Source: Mycolicibacterium sp. lyk4-40-TYG-92 (lineage in GTDB: Bacteria; Actinomycetota; Actinomycetes; Mycobacteriales; Mycobacteriaceae). Taken from it: a stretch of 64,000 nucleotides of DNA. The notes below the pieces were generated by a model that worked only from the letters and a program-made list of their open reading frames with translations, did no database searches and was not told the DNA's origin. Both the position numbers and the translations under genes were made by a program. The stretch is taken from NCBI RefSeq assembly GCF_030209435.1, contig NZ_JARVRX010000008.1, positions 1-64,000 of the forward strand, given 5' to 3'. Below are positions 26,590 to 34,940 of this stretch, piece after piece. Position 1 is the first letter of the stretch. Each line of letters starts with the position of its first letter.

Positions 26590-28137
26590 CTAGTGGCCGT
26601 CGTCGTCGACGACGAAATGCGCCTCGGGGTCCTCGTCGGGGTCGAAGGCCACGTGTTCACCGATGCGATCGGTGGTACCGGATTGATACGCCTCCGCAGG
26701 TGCCGGGGTCATGTCCGGTTCCGGACGTGCCGGCCGGCGCGGTTCGGCAGGTTTGGCCGCGGGCGCTGGATCGGGTTCGGACTTCGGCTCAACGACATGC
26801 TCGAATGCCGGGCCGCCGGTGAAATGCGAGTCGTCGTCCGCGTCGGACGCGGCAGCCGACACGTCACCGATCAGCTTCTCGGTCACGGGCTCGTCGTCGT
26901 CGACGACGTCTGCCGCGTCATCCCCATACGGTTCTTCGTCCACAGGCGTCGCCGGAACGACGGGTGCCGGCCGGGCCGGGCGACGCGTCAGACCGCCGGC
27001 CATGGCCACAGTGAGACCGCCGATCGAGACGAACCACAGGAAAACCGCAGGTCCGAAGGTCGTCTGATCGACGCCGAGTTCACCGAAGTTGCCGAGGCGA
27101 CCGCTGCCGGCGACCGCGAGCATCACCATCAGCACCGCAGCCAGTAGCGATGCGACCGCCAACTTGGCGAAGGCGATCGGCCACGGGGACGGGCGCCGGG
27201 AGCACTGCTGCCCCACCGCCACCGCCGAGGCCGCCGCGATGATCAGCAGCGCCACCCATACCGGCCCCAGCGGGGGTGACGGCACCGCGGCCAGCACCGG
27301 CACGGCGGGCACGTCGCCGCCGAGCACCGTGAAAGAGCTGAAGGTGGCCAACCCCACGTGCACGCTCGAGCCGACGGCCACCGCGGCGGCGCCCACCATG
27401 ACGTTCGGGATGTACAGCGCAGACAGCACGGTCAGGCTGAGCTGACCGAATACCGAATCGGTGATGCCGAACAGGTCGTGCATGGTCGACCAGTGCACGA
27501 CCATCGAGCCGACCGCGACCAGCCCCGACAGCCCGAGGAGCGCCAGCATGCCGGCGACGGCCCCACGGAAAGCCTCCGGGAGCCAGTACGGCAAGTGCGC
27601 GTCGGTCAGCAACCGTCCCTGCAGGCGCGAACCGACGCCGATGGCCGCGCCAACGGCGTGCACAGCCAGGACGCAGCCGAACGCCTGGAGCGCACTCGGG
27701 GTCTGCAACTCGGTGAGCACAGACGATGCATCGTGGATCACCGCGATCGCGATCGCCGCGATCAGCAAAGGTCCGCCGAGCGCCGACGCGACGATCCACC
27801 GGACCACGAACCAGGACGCGCCCGGCCGCGTCGCCGTCGCCGTGGTGCGGGCGGTGCCCCAGACCATCGCCAGCAGCGGGGCCAGGGGCATCACACCGAG
27901 TTCGGCGCCGCCGATCGAGACAGGGACACCGTGCACGCCCAGCCACATGCTGGCCATGGCGCCGAACGCCCCGGTCAGGTCACTGTTGGCGATGACCAGC
28001 TGGATCAGCACCAGCGCAGCGATGATCGCCAGAGCGATGCCCGACGGGCCGAACGCAACCCGAAGCAGGTCGCGCGCCTGGCGCGTACCGACTGGTCGGT
28101 TATCCACTAGCTGGGTCACTCCTCGCGAGGTCGTCAC
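26590..28137 (-). CDS. perM: integral membrane protein PerM
   Basis: 515 aa matching Rv0955 by position and architecture. About ten hydrophobic segments (residues 30-370) are followed by a roughly 140-residue Asp/Glu/Pro-rich cytoplasmic tail (PVDEEPYGDDAADVVDDDEP). PerM is reported to stabilise the divisome protein FtsB and to be needed for persistence in mice. The start is GTG at 28137, with GTG 28119 or 28107 possible. It lies between the Rv0954-like divisome gene and purN. Confidence 0.88.
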   Translation of the reverse strand: MTTSRGVTQLVDNRPVGTRQARDLLRVAFGPSGIALAIIAALVLIQLVIANSDLTGAFGAMASMWLGVHGVPVSIGGAELGVMPLAPLLAMVWGTARTTATATRPGASWFVVRWIVASALGGPLLIAAIAIAVIHDASSVLTELQTPSALQAFGCVLAVHAVGAAIGVGSRLQGRLLTDAHLPYWLPEAFRGAVAGMLALLGLSGLVAVGSMVVHWSTMHDLFGITDSVFGQLSLTVLSALYIPNVMVGAAAVAVGSSVHVGLATFSSFTVLGGDVPAVPVLAAVPSPPLGPVWVALLIIAAASAVAVGQQCSRRPSPWPIAFAKLAVASLLAAVLMVMLAVAGSGRLGNFGELGVDQTTFGPAVFLWFVSIGGLTVAMAGGLTRRPARPAPVVPATPVDEEPYGDDAADVVDDDEPVTEKLIGDVSAAASDADDDSHFTGGPAFEHVVEPKSEPDPAPAAKPAEPRRPARPEPDMTPAPAEAYQSGTTDRIGEHVAFDPDEDPEAHFVVDDDGH

Positions 28138-28183
28138 CCGCGTGCCGCGAGTGCCCTAGCGATTATGACGAAGCCGGGCCCGA

Positions 28184-29137
28184 TTACTGCGGAGCCGGGG
28201 GTTGCTGGAAGGTCGTCGTCGGCTCCGAGCCGGAGCCGTTGGCGCCCGGAGCGCTGGGCGCCGAGGTGAACGACGACGATCCGGCACCGGACTCCGAGGC
28301 CGAAGGCGCCTGGCCGGACGACTGCTGCGGGGCCGACGACTGGCCTGCCGACTGCTGTGGCTGGCCGAACGCCGGGAATCCGGTCGGCGGGGTCGGCGGA
28401 CCCGAGTCGGCGCCGTGCTGCGGCGCGCCCTGCGCACCGGTGTAGCCGCCGATGGGACCGTTCTGGGACTGCGGCTGGTAGCCACCCTGCTGACCGAAGT
28501 GCTGACCGGTCTGCTGGCCGTACTGCTGCTGCGGCTGCTGGCCGTAGTACTGCGCCTGCGGGTTGTAGCCCTGCGTCGGTCCGCCGTAGTTGTACGGATC
28601 GGCCTGCGGGCGCGGAGCCGGCGGCTGGATGACGCCGGCGTCCAGCAGCAGCGCAGCGACGGCACTACCGGCCTGCAGCACCGACAGCACGAGCACGACG
28701 TAGAGGCCCCACTCGATCTCGATACCCTTGGGCGCCTGCACGATCTCGTTGATCACCAGCAGCAGGGCCAGCACCGCGAGGATGGCGACCCACGACTTGA
28801 AGCTCTTCTGCTTGGGCAGCAGGCTCACGCCCGCGAGCAGCGCGGCCAGCACGGCGACGACGATCGGCGCCTGGGTCAGGATGCTGCCGGTGCCCGCATC
28901 CAGGCCACCCGCGCCCAACTGGGGTGCGAAGTTGAAGCCGAAGATGAGCAGGCCGAGCGCCGCGACCGCGGTGGTCAGGTACTCCGGCAGTTTGCTCGGG
29001 CCGGCCGGCGCGGCGGGCGCAGCCGGGATCTGCTCGGGCAGCCGGTTGAACTGCTGCGTCGGCCCGCCGTACTGGTTGCCGTACTGGCTGGGCTGCTGGG
29101 CGGGCGGGTAGCCGGAGTTACCGGGCTGGTAGGTCAT
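28184..29137 (-). CDS. DUF5336 membrane protein, Rv0954-like
   Basis: 317 aa from ATG 29137, which has AGGAGAGG upstream; the frame opens 10 codons earlier. A Pro/Gln/Tyr-rich N-terminus (MTYQPGNSGYPPAQQPSQYG) is followed by four transmembrane helices (about 60-180) and a low-complexity Gln/Gly/Ser tail of about 130 residues. This is the 34-kDa antigen-like family; Rv0954 is reported as a divisome component. It is the first gene of the operon leading into perM. Confidence 0.85.
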   Translation of the reverse strand: MTYQPGNSGYPPAQQPSQYGNQYGGPTQQFNRLPEQIPAAPAAPAGPSKLPEYLTTAVAALGLLIFGFNFAPQLGAGGLDAGTGSILTQAPIVVAVLAALLAGVSLLPKQKSFKSWVAILAVLALLLVINEIVQAPKGIEIEWGLYVVLVLSVLQAGSAVAALLLDAGVIQPPAPRPQADPYNYGGPTQGYNPQAQYYGQQPQQQYGQQTGQHFGQQGGYQPQSQNGPIGGYTGAQGAPQHGADSGPPTPPTGFPAFGQPQQSAGQSSAPQQSSGQAPSASESGAGSSSFTSAPSAPGANGSGSEPTTTFQQPPAPQ

Positions 29138-29266
29138 GACCTCTCCTGTACTGCTCGACTCGACCAACCACGCTAGCGCACTTCGCTGAGGGTGCCCTGC
29201 ATCAGTTGAACCCGGAGTGCACCGTCCTGACCGGCCGCGACGGCCCTGAGCAAACTCGCCGACGCG

Positions 29267-30397
29267 TCACGCCGGGACGCGGATCGGCCCCTCCGCGGCG
29301 TCCTGTTCCGCCTCCTCGATTTCCCGCACCAACGGCAGCACCTTGGCGCCGAAGTACTCGACTTCCTCCTGGAAATGCAGGAAGCCGCCGAGGATCAGAT
29401 CGACGCCCCGTTTGCGGTAGGCAGCAATCCGTTCTGCGATCTGTTCCGGGGTTCCGATCAACTTGGTACGAAAACCGTCGTTGTACTGCACGAGGTCGTC
29501 GAAGCTCGAATCCGCCCACATGCCCTTCTTGTCGCCGGTGGAGTTGCCGGCCTGCTGCACGGCCTGGCGGAATCCTTCGACGGCCGGCCGGTTGGCCTTC
29601 GCCACGATCTCGCGGAGGACTTCTTTCGCCTCCTTCTCCGTGTCGCGCGCGATGATGAAGCCGTTGAGGCCGAACCGGACTTCCCGGGCAACCTGGCGGG
29701 CGTGGTCGCGGACATCGACGATCTGCTCGGTTACACCGTCGAAGTCCTTGCCATTGGAGAAGTACCAGTCGGCGTAGTAGCCACCGTTTCGTCGCGCCGC
29801 GCTCGAGTTGCCGCCCTGGAACAGTTCGGGGTTGGGGCGCTCGGCCGTGTTGAGCGGCTTGGGCTTGAGCGTGAAGTCATGGATGCGGTAGAAGTCGCCG
29901 CGGAAGTCGACGTCATCCTCGGTCCAGATCTTGCGCAGCACCTGGAGGAATTCGGCGCTGCGGCGGTAACGCTCGTCGTGCTCCAGCCACGGCTCTCCCA
30001 GGTGCGTGAATTCGTCCTTGAACCAACCGGATACGACGTTGACGGCGAAGCGGCCATTGGAGAGGTGGTCGGCCGTGGCGCCCAGTTTGGCCAGCACGGC
30101 CGGCTGCCACAGGCCCGGGTGAACGGCCGCAATGACTTTCAGTCGTTCGGTCGCCAGCAGCAGGGCGAGGCTGAAACTCGTTGACTCATGCTGATATTCG
30201 GCGCCGTAGCTGGCCTCGTACCGCACCTGACTGAGCGCGTATTCGAAGCCGTTGTTCTCCGCGGTCTGCGCGAGCTTCTTGTTGTACTCGTAGTTCCAGT
30301 CGGTGCGCTGTTCGATGTCGCTGGTCACGAGTCCGCCGCTGACGTTGGGCACCCAGTAGGCGAACTTGACGTGGTCGGCGATGCGTTCGGTCGTCAT
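29267..30397 (-). CDS. sfnG: dimethylsulfone monooxygenase SfnG
   Basis: 376 aa luciferase-like FMNH2-dependent monooxygenase. The stretches KFAYWVPNVSGGLV, IEQRTDWNYEYN, YGAEYQHES, AVNVVSGWFKDEF and LHFQEEVEYFG are characteristic of SfnG, which converts dimethylsulfone to methanesulfinate for sulfur scavenging. It needs a separate flavin reductase, not encoded nearby. It is divergent from the F420-type luciferase-like gene at 30584. Confidence 0.92.
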   Translation of the reverse strand: MTTERIADHVKFAYWVPNVSGGLVTSDIEQRTDWNYEYNKKLAQTAENNGFEYALSQVRYEASYGAEYQHESTSFSLALLLATERLKVIAAVHPGLWQPAVLAKLGATADHLSNGRFAVNVVSGWFKDEFTHLGEPWLEHDERYRRSAEFLQVLRKIWTEDDVDFRGDFYRIHDFTLKPKPLNTAERPNPELFQGGNSSAARRNGGYYADWYFSNGKDFDGVTEQIVDVRDHARQVAREVRFGLNGFIIARDTEKEAKEVLREIVAKANRPAVEGFRQAVQQAGNSTGDKKGMWADSSFDDLVQYNDGFRTKLIGTPEQIAERIAAYRKRGVDLILGGFLHFQEEVEYFGAKVLPLVREIEEAEQDAAEGPIRVPA

Positions 30398-30561
30398 GGG
30401 CCAATGTCAACAAGCGAGGTGTCCCACCGTCGCGGGTAACGTTCGCGATGAAGTTATCTCCGATTTGGTTCACAGGCGTGTCAGTGCCGTCACTGCGCCA
30501 TAAACCGGCAGGTAAGCCGCCATGTTCGGCTTTCTTGCCACCTCCTCTTGCGCCCCGATAC

Positions 30562-30575
30562 TGAAACACGTTCTA
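30562..30575. promoter_or_regulatory. KstR operator motif
   Basis: TGAAACACGTTCTA fits TnnAACnnGTTnnA, the binding site of the cholesterol-catabolism repressor KstR. It ends 8 nt before the ATG of the downstream luciferase-like gene. As I recall, orthologue Rv0953c is in the KstR regulon. Confidence 0.75.
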
Positions 30576-30583
30576 ATCACGGT

Positions 30584-31435
30584 ATGGACTACGGGCTCGT
30601 ACTTTTCACCAGCGACCGCGGCATCAAGCCCGCCGCCGCCGCCAAATTGGCCGACGACCACGGCTTCACCACCTTCTACGTGCCCGAACACACGCACATT
30701 CCGATCAAGCGCCAGGCTGCGCACCCCACCACCGGTGACGAGACGCTGCCCGATGACCGCTACATGCGGACGCTGGATCCGTGGGTGGCGCTCGGCTCGG
30801 CCGCATCGGTCACGTCGCGGGTGCGGTTGTCGACCGCGGTCGCGCTGCCCGTCGAGCACGATCCCATCACGTTGGCGAAATCCATTGCCACACTTGACCA
30901 CTTGTCGGGCGGCCGCGTATCTGTCGGTGTCGGATTCGGTTGGAACACAGACGAACTCCAGGACCACAACGTGCCGCCGGCCAGACGTCGCACCATGCTC
31001 CGGGAGTACCTGGAGGCGATGCGCGCGCTGTGGACCCAGGAAGAAGCCGAGTACGACGGCGAATTCGTGAAGTTCGGGCCGTCGTGGGCGTGGCCGAAGC
31101 CGGTCCAGTCGCACGTGCCGATCCTCGTCGGCGCCGCCGGCACCGAGAAGAACTTCAAGTGGATCGCCAAGTCGGCCGACGGCTGGATCACCACGCCGCG
31201 CGACTTCGACATCGACGAGCCGGTCAAGCTGCTGCAGGACACCTGGGCCGCGGCGGGCCGTTCGGGTGCACCGACCATCGTCGCGCTGGACTTCAAGCCG
31301 GACGCCGACAAGCTGGCGCGCTGGAAGAAACTCGGGGTGACCGAGGTGTTGTTCGGACTCCCCGACAGCGACGAGGCCACCGTGTCGGCGTACGTCGAGA
31401 AGCTGGCCAAGAAGCTGAGCGACTTCGGGATCTGA
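30584..31435 (+). CDS. luciferase-like oxidoreductase (Rv0953c-like), KstR-linked
   Basis: 283 aa TIM-barrel LLM-family protein, probably F420-dependent (MDYGLVLFTSDRGI, SIATLDHLSGGRVSVGVGFGWN, PILVGAAGTEKNFKWIA). ATG 30584 lies just after a KstR motif, which suggests a role linked to sterol or other lipid degradation. The substrate is unknown. A 15-bp perfect hairpin follows the gene. Confidence 0.88.
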   Translation: MDYGLVLFTSDRGIKPAAAAKLADDHGFTTFYVPEHTHIPIKRQAAHPTTGDETLPDDRYMRTLDPWVALGSAASVTSRVRLSTAVALPVEHDPITLAKSIATLDHLSGGRVSVGVGFGWNTDELQDHNVPPARRRTMLREYLEAMRALWTQEEAEYDGEFVKFGPSWAWPKPVQSHVPILVGAAGTEKNFKWIAKSADGWITTPRDFDIDEPVKLLQDTWAAAGRSGAPTIVALDFKPDADKLARWKKLGVTEVLFGLPDSDEATVSAYVEKLAKKLSDFGI

Positions 31436-31481
31436 GGTTCGCTCGGCGTTTTGGCGTCGGCAGCCCCTCATCACACTCGAT

Positions 31482-31513
31482 CTGCGCCGGTCAAGGTTCC
31501 TTGACCGGCGCAG
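31482..31513. terminator. 32-bp near-perfect palindrome, probable terminator
   Basis: CTGCGCCGGTCAAGG and CCTTGACCGGCGCAG form a perfect 15-bp stem around TT, 46 nt after the luciferase-like gene and before the secreted-protein island. No clear U-tract follows, so an operator or boundary element is also possible. Confidence 0.6.
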
Positions 31514-31586
31514 TTCGCTGTTATTTTCCGTCGGGTTCCGCCTGCCAGCCGCCATAGACTGAAGTCATGGGGCGGGGTGTTGACGG

Positions 31587-31889
31587 GTGGGGCCGTTGTC
31601 GATCCTGAAGATTCGCGGCACCAATCCACTGACTTTGGTCGATGGCGGTCGCGATCTGAAACGCAAGGCTGAAGGTCTCGACGAGTTGATCGGCAAGCAG
31701 GTCCATGCCGTCCAGGAACTTGAGCAGGAGTGGAAAGGCAAGGCGGCCAACGCCGCCCGCGGGCAGGCCTACCGGAATATCGAGCGACAGCACCGCTTTC
31801 ACGAAATCACCATCTCCCTATGGAAGCGCTACGGCGCCGCGCTGTACCAAATCGGGAACTCAGACACCAAGAATCTCGGATCGTATTGA
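31587..31889 (+). CDS. WXG100-like small protein
   Basis: 100 aa from GTG 31587 (TTG 31596 also possible). It is helical, with a central EQEWKGKAANAARGQAYRN segment whose W-K-G fits the WXG turn of type VII secretion substrates. No C-terminal YxxxD is seen. It is followed after 1 nt by a lipoprotein gene, so the two are probably co-transcribed. Base composition is less GC-rich than the flanks. Assignment to WXG100 rests on length, helicity and one motif. Confidence 0.55.
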   Translation: MGPLSILKIRGTNPLTLVDGGRDLKRKAEGLDELIGKQVHAVQELEQEWKGKAANAARGQAYRNIERQHRFHEITISLWKRYGAALYQIGNSDTKNLGSY

Positions 31890-31890
31890 C

Positions 31891-32415
31891 ATGCTGCGTC
31901 CGAAAGTGCTTATTGCGCTGCTAGCCCTAACATTGCCGCTAACCGCCTGCCCGCAGTCCAAGGACAATTCATCTACTTCGACGGTACCGCGCGACGTTGA
32001 TTTTCCAGACCTCAGTACATTCACCGCAGCTGATTCCAGTAGGTATTCAAAACAGAGCAACATCAACTCGGTATTCGGCTTCTTGACACCCCTAGGTCTA
32101 CGTTGCAGCCTTACCACGGGCCGCGAGTCACAACCTGACGGCATCAGTTGCGTCGGGCCAGTTCCGGGCCGTGGGCACCAGTGGTCGCTTCGTGTCGAAC
32201 GCGGCAGTGGCGCAAAGATGTCCATTGACCTAAACAAGAGCGGGCCTGGAATTTTCACGCCTCCGGAGCCACCATCACCAACATTGGCTCGCCACCAAGC
32301 ACTACAGATCAACCAGGGCGACATCGCTTGTGGGATCCTTGATGCCGAAACCCCGGCCTGTCACGTCGGCGGTCACGGGTTCGTTGTGAACCTCGACAAT
32401 GTTGTCCTTTTCTAG
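31891..32415 (+). CDS. putative lipoprotein with four-cysteine secreted domain, copy 1
   Basis: 174 aa. MLRPKVLIALLALTLPLTAC is a lipoprotein signal with lipobox L-T-A-C (Cys20). The mature domain begins VDFPDLSTFTAAD and contains F-L-T-P-L-G-L-R-C, SCVGPVPGRGHQW, ACGILD and ACHVGGHGFVVNLDN. This pattern recurs in the next gene and in the C-terminal half of the gene at 34941. I do not recognise a named family. It is expected to be membrane-anchored outside the cell. Confidence 0.7.
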   Translation: MLRPKVLIALLALTLPLTACPQSKDNSSTSTVPRDVDFPDLSTFTAADSSRYSKQSNINSVFGFLTPLGLRCSLTTGRESQPDGISCVGPVPGRGHQWSLRVERGSGAKMSIDLNKSGPGIFTPPEPPSPTLARHQALQINQGDIACGILDAETPACHVGGHGFVVNLDNVVLF

Positions 32416-32429
32416 GGGGTCCACTGGCA

Positions 32430-32969
32430 GTGCGATCAGTCACCAACCATTGTCGTCAAAGAATGCTGATTGCCATAGCAATTCTCGTAGCCGCCATCGG
32501 CTGCACTCCAAGCACGCCCAAACCATCAAGCAGTACGGCACCCGGCACACCTCGAAGTGTCAGTTTTCCAGACTTCAGCAGTTACGTCGCTGCAGATCCG
32601 CGTAGCTACTACTCAGAGGGCCCGGATTCCGACACGAAGTACCGATTTACGACGCCGAGCGGGCAGCGGTGCCGTATCCGAATCACCAAATCTTACAGTT
32701 CATCGATCGGCTGCGCGGGTCCGATTCCTGGTCGGGACGGCGAGTGGAACATGGGTTTCGACACTGGTTATGCCGTTGGAGGCCAGTCCACTTCGCCAGC
32801 CTATCCCGACGAGCCTGCACAACCGACTGCACCAACCTTGCCTTTGCATCACGTCCTGCGATTCGACAATGGCGAAGTGCAATGCGGCATTACCGACAAC
32901 GGCACCGCCGCCTGCCTCGCCAACCATGGTGGCTTCCTGGCAGGCATGGGCAAGCTGACGTTGTTCTAA
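32430..32969 (+). CDS. putative lipoprotein with four-cysteine secreted domain, copy 2
   Basis: 179 aa from GTG 32430 (AGGGGG 10 nt upstream) or 168 aa from ATG 32463. The signal MLIAIAILVAAIGC ends in a lipobox. The mature part has VSFPDFSSYVAAD, FTTPSGQRC, IGCAGPIPGRDGEW, VQCGITDNGTAAC and GGFLAGMGKLTLF, matching copy 1 in order and spacing. It is a diverged tandem duplicate. It ends 9 nt before the convergent thiolase-like gene. Function unknown. Confidence 0.68.
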   Translation: MRSVTNHCRQRMLIAIAILVAAIGCTPSTPKPSSSTAPGTPRSVSFPDFSSYVAADPRSYYSEGPDSDTKYRFTTPSGQRCRIRITKSYSSSIGCAGPIPGRDGEWNMGFDTGYAVGGQSTSPAYPDEPAQPTAPTLPLHHVLRFDNGEVQCGITDNGTAACLANHGGFLAGMGKLTLF

Positions 32970-32978
32970 GCCGACAGC

Positions 32979-34508
32979 TCAGGCCAGCACAGCCCGATTG
33001 CCCTCCTCGGTCGATGTGACGACGATCTCCGCGCCCAGCGGCTCGCCATCGCACAGCACCGCCATCAGATCGGCGTCTGTCGTCGTCGCCAAGAACCGGC
33101 TGCCATCTGCGTCGAGGCGCCCGATGATGATGCCGGTGTTAGGAGTCCAGTCGTATCGGACGGTGTAGGTCTCGATGGTCGCGGGCCCGTTCGCATGTTC
33201 AACCACCGTAACGGTGGGCCATGACGCGACCTCTGCGCACAGTTGGGCGCTGTTGTCGGCGACCCAGCCCGCCGGCTCGGTCGAATAGATGCCGACCGAG
33301 AACTTGCTGGCAATGCCGCCATTGGCGCCCACCAACGCGAATTCGCCTGGATTCTCCCGCATTCGGGTAACAGCCTCAGCGATGCCGTGCAGGGAATAGT
33401 TGTTCCCCGGGCCGCCGAAATACGGCAGGCCGCCGGTCAGCGTCAGGCCTCGCGGGTCGTCAGCGTCCAAACCGACGCCGTCGCAGATGTTGAACACCGG
33501 GAACGGGAAGCAGCTGTACAGGTCGAGCGCCGAGACGTCGTCGATCCCAATTCCGGCCACCCGCAACGCTTCTCGCACGGCCAGCACCGATGCCGGGCTG
33601 GCACCGACGTCGGGACGATCGAGGAGCTTCTGCTCTTTTATGTCCGCATGACCGCGCAAGAAGACCCACTTGGACTCAGGCACACCGAGTTTGCGCGCGG
33701 ACTCCACCGACATGAGCACCGCGGCCGCACCCATGTTCACCTGGTCGCGAGCCACCATCAACCGCGGGTAGGGGTCGCAGATCATCCGGTTTTTGTCGGT
33801 GACCGTGACCAACTCGTCGACGGTGCGCTCCACCGGCGCGGACGAATACGGGTTCTTGGCAGCGACTTTCGACATCGCGGCAAACAGCTCCCCCATCGCC
33901 CGACGGTAGTCCTCAACGGAAAGCCCGAGCCGTGCCCGACGGGCGTTCTCCAGCAGGCCGTACTGCACCGGCGCACCGATCAGCCCGTGCCTAACTGTGT
34001 ACTCGTCGAAGATGCCGTCGTATCCGTAGCCGCGGTCTTCGAGCTGGCCGTCGATGGTCTCCGAGTGATCGGGCTTGTCGTCCCGCCCCTTGAAGTACCG
34101 GATGCTGGATGTGTTTTCCGACCCCATGATCATCACGACGTCGGCGCGACCGACCACGATTTCGCCGGCGAATTCTGTGATCAGGTGCTGAGGGCTCTGC
34201 CCGCCGATGACTTCCAGTACGGCGCGCGCCGGGTCAGCACCGATGCGCTGCGCCACGGAGCGTGGGTAGTTGTTCGACTTGCCCAGCGGCGCCGGCACGT
34301 GGCCGGAGATCTCGAACTGTCGGGTGCCCGCGATGGTGTCGATCGCCGCAGCAACTGCGGTGGCGCCGGCCCCGGTGTCCTGCAGCGCCGCCTGCGCGGC
34401 TGCAGCGGCGAGGTCGACCGAGGACATCCCGCGATAGTCAGGGTCTTCGAGGCGCTCGGTGAACTGACCAACACCGACGATCACCGGCGTACGCGGATCG
34501 ACACCCAT
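32979..34508 (-). CDS. thiolase-like acetyl-CoA acetyltransferase family protein, no nucleophile Cys seen
   Basis: 509 aa, similar in kind to Rv1867-type proteins. Thiolase-fold signatures include TPVIVGVGQFTER, a GNNYSLHGIAEAV segment supplying His, and YSCFPFPVFN. The N-terminal segment where thiolases carry their acylated Cys reads EVIGGQSPQHLI, without Cys, so classical thiolysis is doubtful. A C-terminal extension (VEHANGPATIETYTVRYDW) resembles an OB-like domain of non-canonical thiolases. It is flanked on both sides by secreted-protein genes and may act in lipid metabolism. Confidence 0.78.
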   Translation of the reverse strand: MGVDPRTPVIVGVGQFTERLEDPDYRGMSSVDLAAAAAQAALQDTGAGATAVAAAIDTIAGTRQFEISGHVPAPLGKSNNYPRSVAQRIGADPARAVLEVIGGQSPQHLITEFAGEIVVGRADVVMIMGSENTSSIRYFKGRDDKPDHSETIDGQLEDRGYGYDGIFDEYTVRHGLIGAPVQYGLLENARRARLGLSVEDYRRAMGELFAAMSKVAAKNPYSSAPVERTVDELVTVTDKNRMICDPYPRLMVARDQVNMGAAAVLMSVESARKLGVPESKWVFLRGHADIKEQKLLDRPDVGASPASVLAVREALRVAGIGIDDVSALDLYSCFPFPVFNICDGVGLDADDPRGLTLTGGLPYFGGPGNNYSLHGIAEAVTRMRENPGEFALVGANGGIASKFSVGIYSTEPAGWVADNSAQLCAEVASWPTVTVVEHANGPATIETYTVRYDWTPNTGIIIGRLDADGSRFLATTTDADLMAVLCDGEPLGAEIVVTSTEEGNRAVLA

Positions 34509-34627
34509 TACAAACCTCCAGACAACTGTTAATTCGATAGGCTAACCGATTGCGATGGCTCCGCAACATTGCGGGTAGCTGCACATTTGCGTCGGGAGAC
34601 ACCTGCCAAGCGAAGTACGGTTGAGTA

Positions 34628-34927
34628 ATGACTGGACCAAACCTGCGCGTCGACACCGCTGAACTGGAGTCAGCAGCCCGCAAGTTGTCCAGCTTGAGCA
34701 GCGACCTGACAAATAGCGCAGTCGTCCACGGGCTTCCAGCCGCTGAGAGTCAAGCCAGCGGTACCGCCGCAGCAGCCGTAACCGCCGCGGCAGATCACGT
34801 GGCCGGAGTCTGCGCAGGTGACCTCAAGGCATTTGGCGACAAATTAGCGCAAGCGGCCAAGTCCTACTCCGCGACGGACTCCGATGGCGGACAGCGTGTG
34901 CTGACGACGATGCACACGGACCGATAG
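34628..34927 (+). CDS. EspC-like type VII secretion-associated protein
   Basis: 99 aa helical hairpin-type protein (VDTAELESAARKLSSLSSDL, HVAGVCAGDLKAFGDKLAQ) with Y-S-A-T-D near the C-terminus. This YxxxD motif is the type VII secretion signal. It belongs in style with EspC/Rv3615c-like (DUF2580) proteins. It lies 13 nt upstream of a WXG-fused secreted protein, a typical substrate-partner arrangement. No ESX core genes are in the window, so export would rely on a system elsewhere. Confidence 0.7.
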   Translation: MTGPNLRVDTAELESAARKLSSLSSDLTNSAVVHGLPAAESQASGTAAAAVTAAADHVAGVCAGDLKAFGDKLAQAAKSYSATDSDGGQRVLTTMHTDR

Positions 34928-34940
34928 CGGGCAGCCACAC

